DNA of 48,744 bases from positions 1-48,744 of the forward strand of contig JAJZVN010000015.1 of the NCBI GenBank assembly GCA_021845685.1, in the 5' to 3' direction. Source of the stretch: a bacterium. GTDB taxonomy: Bacteria > SZUA-79 > Acidulodesulfobacterales > Acidulodesulfobacteraceae. Shown piece by piece: positions 24,321 through 33,193 of this stretch (the stretch's first letter is position 1; the number at the start of each line of letters is the position of its first letter). The notes below the pieces were generated by a model. The model was not told where the DNA came from. It saw only the letters and a list, made by a program, of their open reading frames with translations, and did not search any database. A program made the translations under genes and the position numbers.

Positions 24321-25643
24321 ATGCGCCTTAAACTAAAAATTATGGATAAAAATACATTAAAAGAAATTATCGTATCAAATGAAGAATTCATAACTAAAAA
24401 CATAAAAAATATTATAAAAAGGGAACGCCTTTACTTTCCGGAAAAAATTAATAAAACGGTTATCTTTTACGGCGTAAGAAGAAGCGGAAAAACATTTATT
24501 TTATACGATATATTTAAAAAATATAATAAAAAAGCCGGCAACTGTCTTTATATCGATTTCGAAGACGAACGCCTTGGCGATTTTAATTCAAACGATTTCG
24601 AAAAAATAAAAGAAGCCTTTTTTGAGCTAAAACCGGAATTGGCGGGTAAAGAAATCTGTTTTTTATTAGATGAAATTCAAAATATAGACGGCTGGGAGAA
24701 ATTTTGCAGAAGAGCGACGGAAAGGGGAAATATAAAATTATTTGTCAGCGGTTCATCATCTAAAATTATGCCTTTAGAAATAAATACCGAACTAAGGGGA
24801 AGGTCGTGGAGCATAGAAATTTTTCCTTTGTCTTTCAAAGAATATCTGCATATAAAAAAAATAGATTTAAAGGGGAGGACGCTGTCATTATATGGAAATA
24901 AAAAATATTTAGTTAAAAAACACTTTTCGGATTATTTAAAATGGGGAGGGTTTCCGGAAATCGCCTATCTTGAATCGGATTTTGAAAAGACAAAATTACT
25001 CAAAGAGTATATGAGCGCCATGTTTTTCAGAGATATAGTCGAAAGATACAAAATTTCGAACATATCTCTTTTAGAATTGTTGATTGACAAGATTTTTTCT
25101 TCTTTTTCAACTAAATTTTCGGTAACGCAAATATACAAACAATACAAGGATAAAATCCCTTTTTCAAAAGATACCCTATTTAAATATTATAAATATCTTT
25201 TGGACAGTATGCTCATATTTGAAATAAAACTCTTTTCCGAGTCAAGCTACAAAAGGCATAGAAACCCTTCAAAAATTTACGTTATAGATACGGGCATGTG
25301 CAAACGGGTTACATCTTCGGATTCCGGAAGATTGCTTGAAAATATCGTATTTATTGAACTAAAAAGAAGATATAGCGAAATTTTTTATTTCGAACAGGAA
25401 AAAGAATGCGATTTCATAATAAAAACCGATAACCTTGACAATAAATTTTTAGCTCTGCAGGTAACATTGGAACTTAACGAAACAAACAGGGAAAGGGAAA
25501 CGAACGGCCTTATCAAAGCTTGTAAATATCTAAAGCTAAAAGAAGGATTGATTATTACCGCGGATGAAGAAAAAGATATAGTAGTAGATAATATTAACAT
25601 AAAGATTATTCCTGCATGGAAATGGTTGATTGCTAATTTGTAA
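24321..25643 (+). CDS. AAA_14/DUF4143 ATPase
   Basis: 440-aa protein of the AAA_14 plus DUF4143 architecture. Walker A GVRRSGKT (51-58), Walker B ICFLLDEIQNIDGWE (112-126), FVSGSSSKIM (sensor-like, 141-150), then EIFPLSFKEYL. The C-terminal DUF4143 region, which includes a winged-helix segment (SVTQIYKQYKDKIPFSKDTLFKYYKYLLDS), ends in a nuclease-like stretch FIELKRRYSEIFYFEQEKECDFII. The role is unknown; the family is widespread, singleton and often transferred. ATG 24321 follows an in-frame stop and is the earliest start; ATG 24342 is an alternative. A 128-bp piece of this gene is repeated at 27082-27209. Confidence 0.9.
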   Translation: MRLKLKIMDKNTLKEIIVSNEEFITKNIKNIIKRERLYFPEKINKTVIFYGVRRSGKTFILYDIFKKYNKKAGNCLYIDFEDERLGDFNSNDFEKIKEAFFELKPELAGKEICFLLDEIQNIDGWEKFCRRATERGNIKLFVSGSSSKIMPLEINTELRGRSWSIEIFPLSFKEYLHIKKIDLKGRTLSLYGNKKYLVKKHFSDYLKWGGFPEIAYLESDFEKTKLLKEYMSAMFFRDIVERYKISNISLLELLIDKIFSSFSTKFSVTQIYKQYKDKIPFSKDTLFKYYKYLLDSMLIFEIKLFSESSYKRHRNPSKIYVIDTGMCKRVTSSDSGRLLENIVFIELKRRYSEIFYFEQEKECDFIIKTDNLDNKFLALQVTLELNETNRERETNGLIKACKYLKLKEGLIITADEEKDIVVDNINIKIIPAWKWLIANL

Positions 25644-25667
25644 AGTTTATTTTATATTTGTTTAGAG

Positions 25668-25700
25668 AATAAATAAATAAATAAATCAGATATCTTTTCC
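25668..25700. repeat. GAATAAAT...CAGATATCTTT motif, copy 2
   Basis: Same motif as at 22549 with two extra AAAT units, located 25 nt after the DUF4143 ATPase stop. It shares ...CAGATATCTTTTCC with copy 4. Confidence 0.7.
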
Positions 25701-25986
25701 TTTTAAAATTACATACTAAACGGTTAGTATAGTAATTATTAATTATATAACTTATAAAAGTTATGTCAAGCAAATTTTAAACAGCAAATTTTAAAACTAT
25801 TTTATTTATTATTTTATACAATAACTTAAGCTAATACAGATAAAATAGAATAATTGTAATTTGTTTATATTAAAAATTTTCAATTATATATTACTTATGA
25901 TATGATACAATAATGATATTAATTTGATGTTGTAAAAATTATGAATGCGTGAATATATGTAATGAATCTATAGAATATATAAATAT
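25701..25986. other. AT-rich spacer upstream of mntA
   Basis: No gene seen. Includes TACTAAACGGTTAGTA (25713-25728), a palindrome with 7-bp arms around a 2-nt centre that could be an operator. The promoter of mntA-hepT should lie in this spacer. Confidence 0.4.
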
Positions 25987-26442
25987 ATGGACAAAAAACA
26001 AAAAAATATTAAATTGATAAAGCATTTAGAAGATTTTTTTAGGAAAAATGCGCAAAAATTTAACATTGAAATGGCATTTTTGTTTGGTTCTCAGGCAAGC
26101 GGTTTTCCGATGGAAGATTCGGATATAGATATTGGAATAGTTTTTAATAATAATAAATTCTCTAACGATGATATCTTTTCAAAAATAACGGATATTTCGC
26201 TTGAAATATCAGAAATGGGCAATTCCGATATAAACATAATTCCTGTTTATTATGATTTTAGAAAACCGCTGCTATACTATAATGTGATTGTTTTGGGTAA
26301 GCCTCTGTATATCGGAAATTTTAATAGATATATTTCATTAAAAAATGAGGCTATTTTTCAAATGGAAGATTTCAGTATTTTTGGAGAAAAATGGATGATA
26401 GAAATTGCAAAAAACAAATTAAAGGAAATCAAAAATGCCTGA
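25987..26442 (+). CDS. mntA: MntA-type nucleotidyltransferase antitoxin
   Basis: 151-aa minimal nucleotidyltransferase. The hallmark GSx10DxD is exact: G34-S35 ... D46-I-D48 in FLFGSQASGF PMEDSDIDIG. In characterised MntA-HepT (MNT-HEPN) systems this enzyme transfers AMP units onto a tyrosine of the HepT toxin and neutralises it. It overlaps the hepT gene by 8 nt, the usual antitoxin-toxin coupling. The start ATG has no clear ribosome-binding site. The C-terminal part (ISLKNEAIFQMEDFSIFGEKWMIEIAKNKL) is helical. Confidence 0.9.
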   Translation: MDKKQKNIKLIKHLEDFFRKNAQKFNIEMAFLFGSQASGFPMEDSDIDIGIVFNNNKFSNDDIFSKITDISLEISEMGNSDINIIPVYYDFRKPLLYYNVIVLGKPLYIGNFNRYISLKNEAIFQMEDFSIFGEKWMIEIAKNKLKEIKNA

Positions 26443-26863
26443 GTTTACATATGCAAAGGGTAGAATTATAGAAACATTGAATTTTATCCTTGAAGAAATA
26501 AAAGAATTTGAAACCGATTATGAAAATAAAACATGGGTAGATTATCAAAAAGATAAGAAATTACAGAAATTAATAGATAGAACAGTGGAAAATATCCTTA
26601 CGGCATTTATTGAATTATGCGGCACCGTAATTACTCAGGAAGGAATTTCTGCCGAGAATTATGCGGATGCCGTTAAAAAATGCTCTAAAATATTCGGTTT
26701 TGAAGAGGAAGAGCAAAATGCATTATCAAAATTGGCTATTCAAAGAAACAGGCTTGCTCATCGTTATATGGATTTTCGCTGGCAGGCAATAAAAACATTC
26801 ATAGAACAAAAAAAATCAGTTTTAAGATTGTTAAGTAAAATTATCATACGAGAAGAAGAATAA
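26435..26863 (+). CDS. hepT: HepT-type HEPN ribonuclease toxin
   Basis: 142-aa all-helical HEPN-domain protein (DUF86/HepT family). The catalytic motif Rx4HxY is intact: R104-NRLA-H109-R-Y111. HepT toxins cleave RNA (tRNA or mRNA, depending on the system), and the Tyr is the residue AMPylated by MntA in characterised systems. The gene overlaps mntA by 8 nt. An intact toxin with intact antitoxin suggests a live module. Confidence 0.9.
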   Translation: MPEFTYAKGRIIETLNFILEEIKEFETDYENKTWVDYQKDKKLQKLIDRTVENILTAFIELCGTVITQEGISAENYADAVKKCSKIFGFEEEEQNALSKLAIQRNRLAHRYMDFRWQAIKTFIEQKKSVLRLLSKIIIREEE

Positions 26864-26882
26864 ACCATATCGTGTCCAAAAA

Positions 26883-27053
26883 TGAAAGCTTTTATGCCGA
26901 TTTTTCAGTAAAAATCTTGCAGAAGATATATCTTCAACGATTTTATTTATATTATTTTTATTTTTTGCAGCTTCTATTTCTCCAAAAGGCGATAAACCTG
27001 TATCGGCGATTGACAAAAAATATCCGCTTAAAGTAAGAGCAAACGCAAATTAG
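26883..27053 (+). pseudogene. Gene fragment of unknown origin
   Basis: A start-less open stretch reads ...KNLAEDISST, a hydrophobic run ILFILFLFFAAS, then ISPKGDKPVSAIDKKYPLKVRANAN-stop. It looks like the debris of a small exported or membrane protein. The opposite strand also has an open frame (26831-27016) with no recognisable domain. Neither is convincing as a functional gene. Confidence 0.3.
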
Positions 27054-27081
27054 CCGTGATAGAAGCGCCTAATCTTTCAAA

Positions 27082-27209
27082 CTAAATTTTCGATAACGCA
27101 AATATACAAACAATACAAGGATAAAATCCCTTTTTCAAAAGATACCCTATTTAAATATTATAAATATCTTTTGGACAGTATGCTCATATTTGAAATAAAA
27201 CTCTTTTCC
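27082..27209 (+). pseudogene. 128-bp fragment of the DUF4143 ATPase gene
   Basis: Nearly identical to 25111-25238 of the intact ATPase gene (for example CTAAATTTTCG(G/A)TAACGCAA, then unbroken identity through AAACTCTTTTCC). The copy is internal and lacks both gene ends. It joins directly, at 27210, to two copies of the GAATAAATAAATCAGATATC motif. It is evidence of a recent duplication or recombination event in the island. Confidence 0.9.
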
Positions 27210-27210
27210 A

Positions 27211-27272
27211 GAATAAATAAATCAGATATCTTTTTCTATTGCCTCAGAATAAATAAATCAGATATCTTTTCC
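27211..27272. repeat. GAATAAATAAATCAGATATCTTT motif, copies 3 and 4 in tandem
   Basis: Two copies, 27211-27235 and 27247-27272, separated by CTATTGCCTCA. This linker, with the preceding T-run, resembles a piece of the DUF234 ATPase gene around 23000 (TTTTTATTGCCTCAAG), hinting that both ATPase genes contributed fragments here. Confidence 0.75.
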
Positions 27273-27280
27273 TTCTTTTC

Positions 27281-27685
27281 CTAATGTTCATTGTTACTGG
27301 ATTTATGTATAAATTTTTGTTTAAATGAATCTATGCCTTCAACCGCCACCGTAGCAATTAAAAGATAAAAAACAATAATTGCAAAACCGTTAGCAAGTCT
27401 TTCGTTTCCCGCCAGATCAATAATCATGGCTATAAACAGCATTAAAACCGCTCCTAAAGAATACGGAGCCGACAGCCTTGTTTTAAAAAATTCTATCTTG
27501 TTAAAATATTTTTCTCTTAAAATATAGCGCACCCATAATTCGTATAAAATAACAACAATTAATCCAAGCCATTGAAAACCGAAACCTATTTGACCGTGAA
27601 CAATTCTGAATATTAAATCCACTGCGAATATAAAACCTATTATATGCAGTATAATAAAAACAATATTGTTTAATATATTTTTCAT
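27281..27685 (-). CDS. Small four-helix membrane protein, unknown
   Basis: 134-aa integral membrane protein with four hydrophobic segments (about 5-30, 36-53, 72-92, 97-115) and short charged tails. No family recognised. It is the last gene of the leftward polysaccharide locus, 16 nt downstream of the basic 855-aa protein, so co-transcription is likely. Its codon use resembles the locus, not the accessory island to its left. Confidence 0.7.
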   Translation of the reverse strand: MKNILNNIVFIILHIIGFIFAVDLIFRIVHGQIGFGFQWLGLIVVILYELWVRYILREKYFNKIEFFKTRLSAPYSLGAVLMLFIAMIIDLAGNERLANGFAIIVFYLLIATVAVEGIDSFKQKFIHKSSNNEH

Positions 27686-27701
27686 TTTATTTTTATGTAA
27701 T

Positions 27702-30269
27702 TCATTTTTGCTTAATTTTCTTTCCTGGTTTAATCTTATTTGTTTTATTTAAATTTGATTTTTTTGCATAGTTAATTTTATTGTGTTTAATTTTTTCTAA
27801 AGATGCTATTTTAATTTTAAAAATTTCGTTTGGTACTTTAGCTATATTATAGTTGCCTTGCTTAAGATAAATTTTGTGCGAAATAAAACTGCCGCCGTTT
27901 TTAAAAATTTCATCAATTGTTTTTAAGGACAACGCATAATTTTTTAAATATATTTTTTTATTATTCAATTTGAATAAGGGGTCATTTTTTATAATATTGT
28001 CAAGCGAAGGTGTTTGCGTTATTGTATAATGTATTAAATAAATGTTTTTGTTTATTTGAAAATTATAGCTATAAGGTATTGTTATTTGCTTTTGTTTAAA
28101 ACTGATAATAATTTTATTGACATTTTTCAAGTTAATGTTTTTTAAATTAAGTACAAAAAAAAGATTATTGTTCAGTAAATAATATTCAACGGGAACTTTA
28201 ATTTTTTGGGTTTTATTAAAATTAACAAACAGGCATTGTAATTTTTTAAAGTTTTTCGCCAATTTTTCATTATATCCGCCGTTAATATAAAATCTGATTA
28301 AACCGTAACGCACTTTGCTTATATTAATATTTATAAAATTCAAAATAAATCTTCTTGTGTTATATGTTGTAATATTAGTGATGGGATAAAAAGAATCGTC
28401 TACAAGCCCTGAACTTATTTGCTTAATTTTTTTATTTTTCTTTACGATATTAATTATTTCTTGGTTTTTTAAAGTTATTGAAGTAAACAATGGTTTTTTT
28501 AAAAAACCTGAGGGGTTTAAATTAAAAGAGTTTATAAGTTTTAACTGATTTTTATAATTAAATTTGTTTTCAATTAAATTAAAAAAATTTATTTTATTTT
28601 CTTTGTTTAAATGCGGGCTTTTCGAAAAACTTAAAAATTTAGGATATTTCATAGGAAGGCTTTCGTAGTAAAAATATCCGCTAATTTTATTTATTTTTTT
28701 GTCAAAGACAAAAATCCTTAAACCTTTTAATATGGGATAACGTTTATAATAATGTCTGCCGTGCCAGTAATCGCCGTTATTTCCTCTAATTATAAAAGAC
28801 TTATGCGGATTGTTTGTGCCAATATTATATTTTTTTAATATTTTCTTTAAAATACGTTTATTTGTAGTCCAGTATCTATAAAGCTTTAATTTATTAAAAT
28901 GAACGGATATATAAGTTGTTTTATTGTAATAAGACGTATTTCCATTGAATTCTTTTCTTGTTTTTATTCTAACGCCTTTTGAAGGAACAGGGATTAATAT
29001 ATTTTTATAAAAATGCCTCGGTTTGTTAAAATACGACAGTAAAGGACTGAAAAAGTTTTGTTCTGTTAAATATTTTTTATAAATAAATCTGTAAAAATGC
29101 CTCACTATTTTATTTTTAATACTGCCTATATGTTTTATTTTAGTATTATAATCAGCGAAAAATATTTCATTTAATATATTATGAATTAACGCTTGTTTTA
29201 TTTTTTTTTCGGAAACAAACATTCCGCTTTTTTTAGACCGCTTTATTTCTTTTTTAAGTATTTTGTTAAACAACCTGCTTTTTTTGGTAAAGCGGATGAA
29301 ATATCTTTTATACACAAATCTTTCAAATACCTTTTTTAAAGGCAGGTAGTTTGGATATATCAAATCTAATTTGGTAAATTTAACGGAACCTTTTATTTTT
29401 TTATATTTTTTTACGATAAAATAAATTTTAATAATATTAGCATCTCTCCAGTGCTTAATTTTTTTGTTTTTAAGTATGCCGTAAAGATTTATTAAACCCT
29501 TGCTTGACAAATTAAACCGTCTGGAAAAATAAACTTTGTGTTTAATCTTATATTTAATATACGCTTTTACGTATTTTACTTTGCCTTTTATAGTAAATTG
29601 CGGATAAAGATATAAAAATTTAGTCAGGCTAACTTCGGGCTTTTTCTTATTCGGGTTCTTAGTTAGTTCAATGTATCCGTTATTCCTAAATTCTCCAAAT
29701 ACGGTATAATTTCTAAGCACGTTTTTTACGGGAATGTTAACCGGAGTGTAAATAATTCTATCAGGCAAATCAGGATTGGAAAAAGAAACATAAAACAGGA
29801 TAAAGGGAGAGCTTCCTTTTCCGGTAATCTTAGCTCTGAAGATTAAATGACGGTATCTGTCTTTTTTAAATTTGGCTATATTTTTTTTATTTAGTAAAAT
29901 TTTAGACTTATAGGCGTATAAATAATGATGTACGGTTAAATCTTGGAGCGCCCGCAGGTTTTTAGTTTTTTTAGTTTCGGCAAGTATTCGTCTTTTATGA
30001 AAGTAAACAGTTTTTGGCTTAATGTAAACCGCAAGCCTGTAATAACCCGTTTTTTTTATATGAATTATTTTAGATACAACATGATTTTGAATTACGACAT
30101 GGTGAATCGTTAAAATTTTATAAACCCTGTAAAGAAGAAACAGGACAATAATAATAGCAAGCCATTTAGCGATTTTAAGTTTATGCCGCCATAAGTTTAA
30201 GCCCGCTTTAAACAGCGCTGAGAATATCGCCTTTATATCCGAAATTATTTTTTTGTCTATATTATTCAT
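27702..30269 (-). CDS. Large, very basic single-pass membrane protein, unknown
   Basis: 855-aa protein I do not recognise. One N-terminal transmembrane helix (about 33-50, IAKWLAIIIVLFLLYRVYKI) follows a Lys-rich cytoplasmic start, so the bulk is probably extracytoplasmic. It is dominated by Lys, Ile, Tyr, Phe and Asn with few Asp/Glu, implying a strongly alkaline pI. No Cys-rich, catalytic or repeat motif is obvious. The pattern of alternating hydrophobic residues suggests beta-rich domains. It lies between a YfhO-like membrane protein and a small membrane protein, so a role in glycan assembly or binding of acidic polysaccharide is inference only. Confidence 0.75.
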   Translation of the reverse strand: MNNIDKKIISDIKAIFSALFKAGLNLWRHKLKIAKWLAIIIVLFLLYRVYKILTIHHVVIQNHVVSKIIHIKKTGYYRLAVYIKPKTVYFHKRRILAETKKTKNLRALQDLTVHHYLYAYKSKILLNKKNIAKFKKDRYRHLIFRAKITGKGSSPFILFYVSFSNPDLPDRIIYTPVNIPVKNVLRNYTVFGEFRNNGYIELTKNPNKKKPEVSLTKFLYLYPQFTIKGKVKYVKAYIKYKIKHKVYFSRRFNLSSKGLINLYGILKNKKIKHWRDANIIKIYFIVKKYKKIKGSVKFTKLDLIYPNYLPLKKVFERFVYKRYFIRFTKKSRLFNKILKKEIKRSKKSGMFVSEKKIKQALIHNILNEIFFADYNTKIKHIGSIKNKIVRHFYRFIYKKYLTEQNFFSPLLSYFNKPRHFYKNILIPVPSKGVRIKTRKEFNGNTSYYNKTTYISVHFNKLKLYRYWTTNKRILKKILKKYNIGTNNPHKSFIIRGNNGDYWHGRHYYKRYPILKGLRIFVFDKKINKISGYFYYESLPMKYPKFLSFSKSPHLNKENKINFFNLIENKFNYKNQLKLINSFNLNPSGFLKKPLFTSITLKNQEIINIVKKNKKIKQISSGLVDDSFYPITNITTYNTRRFILNFININISKVRYGLIRFYINGGYNEKLAKNFKKLQCLFVNFNKTQKIKVPVEYYLLNNNLFFVLNLKNINLKNVNKIIISFKQKQITIPYSYNFQINKNIYLIHYTITQTPSLDNIIKNDPLFKLNNKKIYLKNYALSLKTIDEIFKNGGSFISHKIYLKQGNYNIAKVPNEIFKIKIASLEKIKHNKINYAKKSNLNKTNKIKPGKKIKQK

Positions 30270-30370
30270 AATTGATTTTATAAACCGTATATCGTATTTG
30301 TGTATTGTATATGTATTTGTATCTGTATATCTTATACTTTAACAAGTAGTATTTAAAGACTAAAATAAAT

Positions 30371-33151
30371 TTAAATGTCATTATTATTTTTTATATCGTT
30401 TATATTGTTTGTATCAGCTACATCGTTATTATTTGTATCTTTTTTATTTTTTCTTTTTTTAATGGCGTCGTAAATTAAATAGGCTACGATAATAAACAGC
30501 GACGAACCTGAAATAATCAAACCGATATATAACAATCTCTGAGGCCAATAATCAATTATCAGTTCAAAATCGACCGTGCCGTTTTTGTTAACTTTGTAAT
30601 ACCGCGGACCCAGCTTTTTAATATAATCAAGATTAATCCACCATGAATTTGCATAACCGTTAGCAACAAAGTGATATTTTGCGGGCAGTGGTTTTTCAAA
30701 TAAAGTCTGAAGAATGTGCCCATCGGAAATATTATTGTTTTGTATGGTTCCGTTTATGTCTTTGGAAATAAATTTATTGCCTAAAAATGCAATGTTTTTA
30801 TCAGCATTGGTCTGTTTTACTATATTATTATTTGTTCTATTGAAATTATCTCTTGAATAATCAACGCCTACCCCTTTCGGATAAACCTGCGGGTAAACAT
30901 CCCAGCCTTTCAAATACATTAAATTAAAAATAAGAGGAAAGCTTGTCTTTGCATTATGAATTATAACCGCGTATTTTGATGGATTAATTTCTTTAAATTC
31001 AATAGTCGGAGCGGTAATTTTTTTTACGGTCTCCGATATTTTCAGCGTTTTATCAGAAGCTGGAATATTCAATATTTTATTGGTTATTGAATATTGTTTT
31101 GAATATTTATCGGCAATATTGTTTAATTCATTGTTTTTTATTCTTTCGGAATGCCTGTTTTGAGAAAATAACTTCGCAAATACGGCGGTTCTAACTTTAA
31201 AACTATTTTGCATCGTAATCGGCACCATATAATTGTCTAAATCATGCAATTTTAGCTCATGATTTACAAACATTACCCTCTTAGGCGTCCATACTTTAAA
31301 TATGAAATATTTATCGGATAGCTTATATATATCAAGTTTGCCGAATTTTCTTGCTAATATTAAACCTTTTGAGGAGTTTAGTAGGGAGCGCAATTTCGGT
31401 TTTGAGATATATTTTAAATAAGAACCATAGTTAGCATAAGCACTTGCACCAATGATATTTGTTTTTGATAGTATTATATCGTTTTGCAATATAACATACC
31501 TTGCTGAAAACATGCCCAAAAAGTTTTTTAAATCAGGATATTCGTAATTTTGCAATAAAATTAGCAAGGCGTCTTGTGGATAACTACTATCAACAACTCT
31601 TACAATGCTATGGCCATATAACAAATAAAATGGCATTCCCCCAAGATAACCAAAATGCCAATTAAAATTTATATTAGGATAAAAAAGCGGCAAAGATAAT
31701 ATGTTATAATTAATTTTAGTTTTACCAAAGAAGTTTTTTGTCTTGTTGTAATAATTTGGAACTTTTACCATGTAAGAAAGTTTTTTATCTTTATAATTTG
31801 TATATCCTTTCAACATATTGTTAGACCACATAGGAAAAACATATATTAAGCAAGAAATAAGCATTATAAAAGATAAACCAATCATACTGGTTTTATTCCC
31901 TATTTTATGTTCAATATATTTATAGATTATACCTGCGCCGCTACCAAATAAGATTGCGGAAGATACAACTACTATAATAAGAAAAGAAATATTTTGGTAA
32001 AACAAAAAATGTAACGGCAAATGTTCTAATAACCAAATTTTAATATTCCTAAAAGGATGTTCATAACCTACACTAAGATAAATACCCATTAAATATAATA
32101 ATATAAACATAAAATATTTCTTAGGATTTTTTATCATAGGTATTAATAAAATAAAGGTAATAAAAAACCCTATTATAATAAAAAATGGATCAAAATAAAC
32201 TTTCTCCCATATTAAATGAGAAAACTTGTAAATCCAATTACCCTCAAGAAATGATACATTCCTAAAATAAGATAAAAGATTTTGTGCATTAGAAAATGGA
32301 TTTATCTGGGCATATACATGAAAAAAACTAATAAAAATCTTTTTGGCATTTGAATATGCGTTATTACCGAATGCAAATGTAAGAAATGGGACAATCCACC
32401 AAATATTTATAAATAAAATTATAAAAAACATCCTTGATAAATAATTTAAATCTTCTTTTAAGTGGGAAATATTATCAACTTTTAAAATCTTATAAAAAAG
32501 AAAAAATAAAACAAGCCAAATTATTTGAAAAAAAACTTGAAAAATAGCTAAAAACATTACACATAAAGAAATGAACAAAGCAATAATTAAAAGATAAATT
32601 AATTTCTTAGTTTTTAATCCTTTTATAAAATAAAAAAGGATTAAACTGGTAAATAACAACAAAAAAAGAGTGCCGCTGCCCGTATAAAGAAATAATAAAT
32701 TAAATATTATAATAAAATTGAAAACATAAAAAATAGCTGAAATACAAGCAATAACTTTTTTATTTTCATCATCTTCAAATAATTCTAAAATAAATAAATA
32801 GAAATAAAGCATTGCAAAAAATACAATTAAACCATAAAAAACTATTTGTGAATATTGATAATTCTGGCCAACAATATAAAAAATAAAAGAAAAAATTAAA
32901 GCAAATGGGTAAAACATGAAATGTATAAATTGTAAGCCTAAATTATTTGAGGATATTAAATATGGGGTGTTCTTTAATATATAAATAGGATTATAAAATA
33001 TCCACCATAATCCTGAATGACCTTTAGCATAAAATGTTCCATTTTTATTATAAAGCCATAAGAAGGGAACAAAAGATAAAATGATAAAAACAAGTAGCGG
33101 AAATTTATGGTAGTTTAATCTATTTGCAATTTTGTGTATAAACTTAAACAT
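30371..33151 (-). CDS. YfhO-like polytopic membrane protein (putative glycosyltransferase)
   Basis: 926-aa protein. Residues 1 to about 440 hold roughly a dozen transmembrane helices with an early loop NGTFYAKGHSGLWWIFYNPIY. A long extracytoplasmic domain (about 460-870) carries low-complexity Asn-rich stretches. One C-terminal helix (about 872-895) and a Lys/Asn/Asp-rich tail follow. The topology resembles YfhO/GT-C-type membrane glycosyltransferases, which use polyprenyl-phosphate sugars outside the membrane; no unambiguous catalytic motif was identified. Context in a polysaccharide locus supports a glycan function. Confidence 0.6.
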   Translation of the reverse strand: MFKFIHKIANRLNYHKFPLLVFIILSFVPFLWLYNKNGTFYAKGHSGLWWIFYNPIYILKNTPYLISSNNLGLQFIHFMFYPFALIFSFIFYIVGQNYQYSQIVFYGLIVFFAMLYFYLFILELFEDDENKKVIACISAIFYVFNFIIIFNLLFLYTGSGTLFLLLFTSLILFYFIKGLKTKKLIYLLIIALFISLCVMFLAIFQVFFQIIWLVLFFLFYKILKVDNISHLKEDLNYLSRMFFIILFINIWWIVPFLTFAFGNNAYSNAKKIFISFFHVYAQINPFSNAQNLLSYFRNVSFLEGNWIYKFSHLIWEKVYFDPFFIIIGFFITFILLIPMIKNPKKYFMFILLYLMGIYLSVGYEHPFRNIKIWLLEHLPLHFLFYQNISFLIIVVVSSAILFGSGAGIIYKYIEHKIGNKTSMIGLSFIMLISCLIYVFPMWSNNMLKGYTNYKDKKLSYMVKVPNYYNKTKNFFGKTKINYNILSLPLFYPNINFNWHFGYLGGMPFYLLYGHSIVRVVDSSYPQDALLILLQNYEYPDLKNFLGMFSARYVILQNDIILSKTNIIGASAYANYGSYLKYISKPKLRSLLNSSKGLILARKFGKLDIYKLSDKYFIFKVWTPKRVMFVNHELKLHDLDNYMVPITMQNSFKVRTAVFAKLFSQNRHSERIKNNELNNIADKYSKQYSITNKILNIPASDKTLKISETVKKITAPTIEFKEINPSKYAVIIHNAKTSFPLIFNLMYLKGWDVYPQVYPKGVGVDYSRDNFNRTNNNIVKQTNADKNIAFLGNKFISKDINGTIQNNNISDGHILQTLFEKPLPAKYHFVANGYANSWWINLDYIKKLGPRYYKVNKNGTVDFELIIDYWPQRLLYIGLIISGSSLFIIVAYLIYDAIKKRKNKKDTNNNDVADTNNINDIKNNNDI

Positions 33152-33193
33152 ATTTGTTGTTATATAACCGCTAGCATTAATATTGTATTGTAA

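Noticed and set aside
26831-27016. Minus-strand 61-residue frame after hepT
   Set aside because: It overlaps the hepT 3' end on the opposite strand, has no ribosome-binding site and no recognisable domain, so it is treated as debris.
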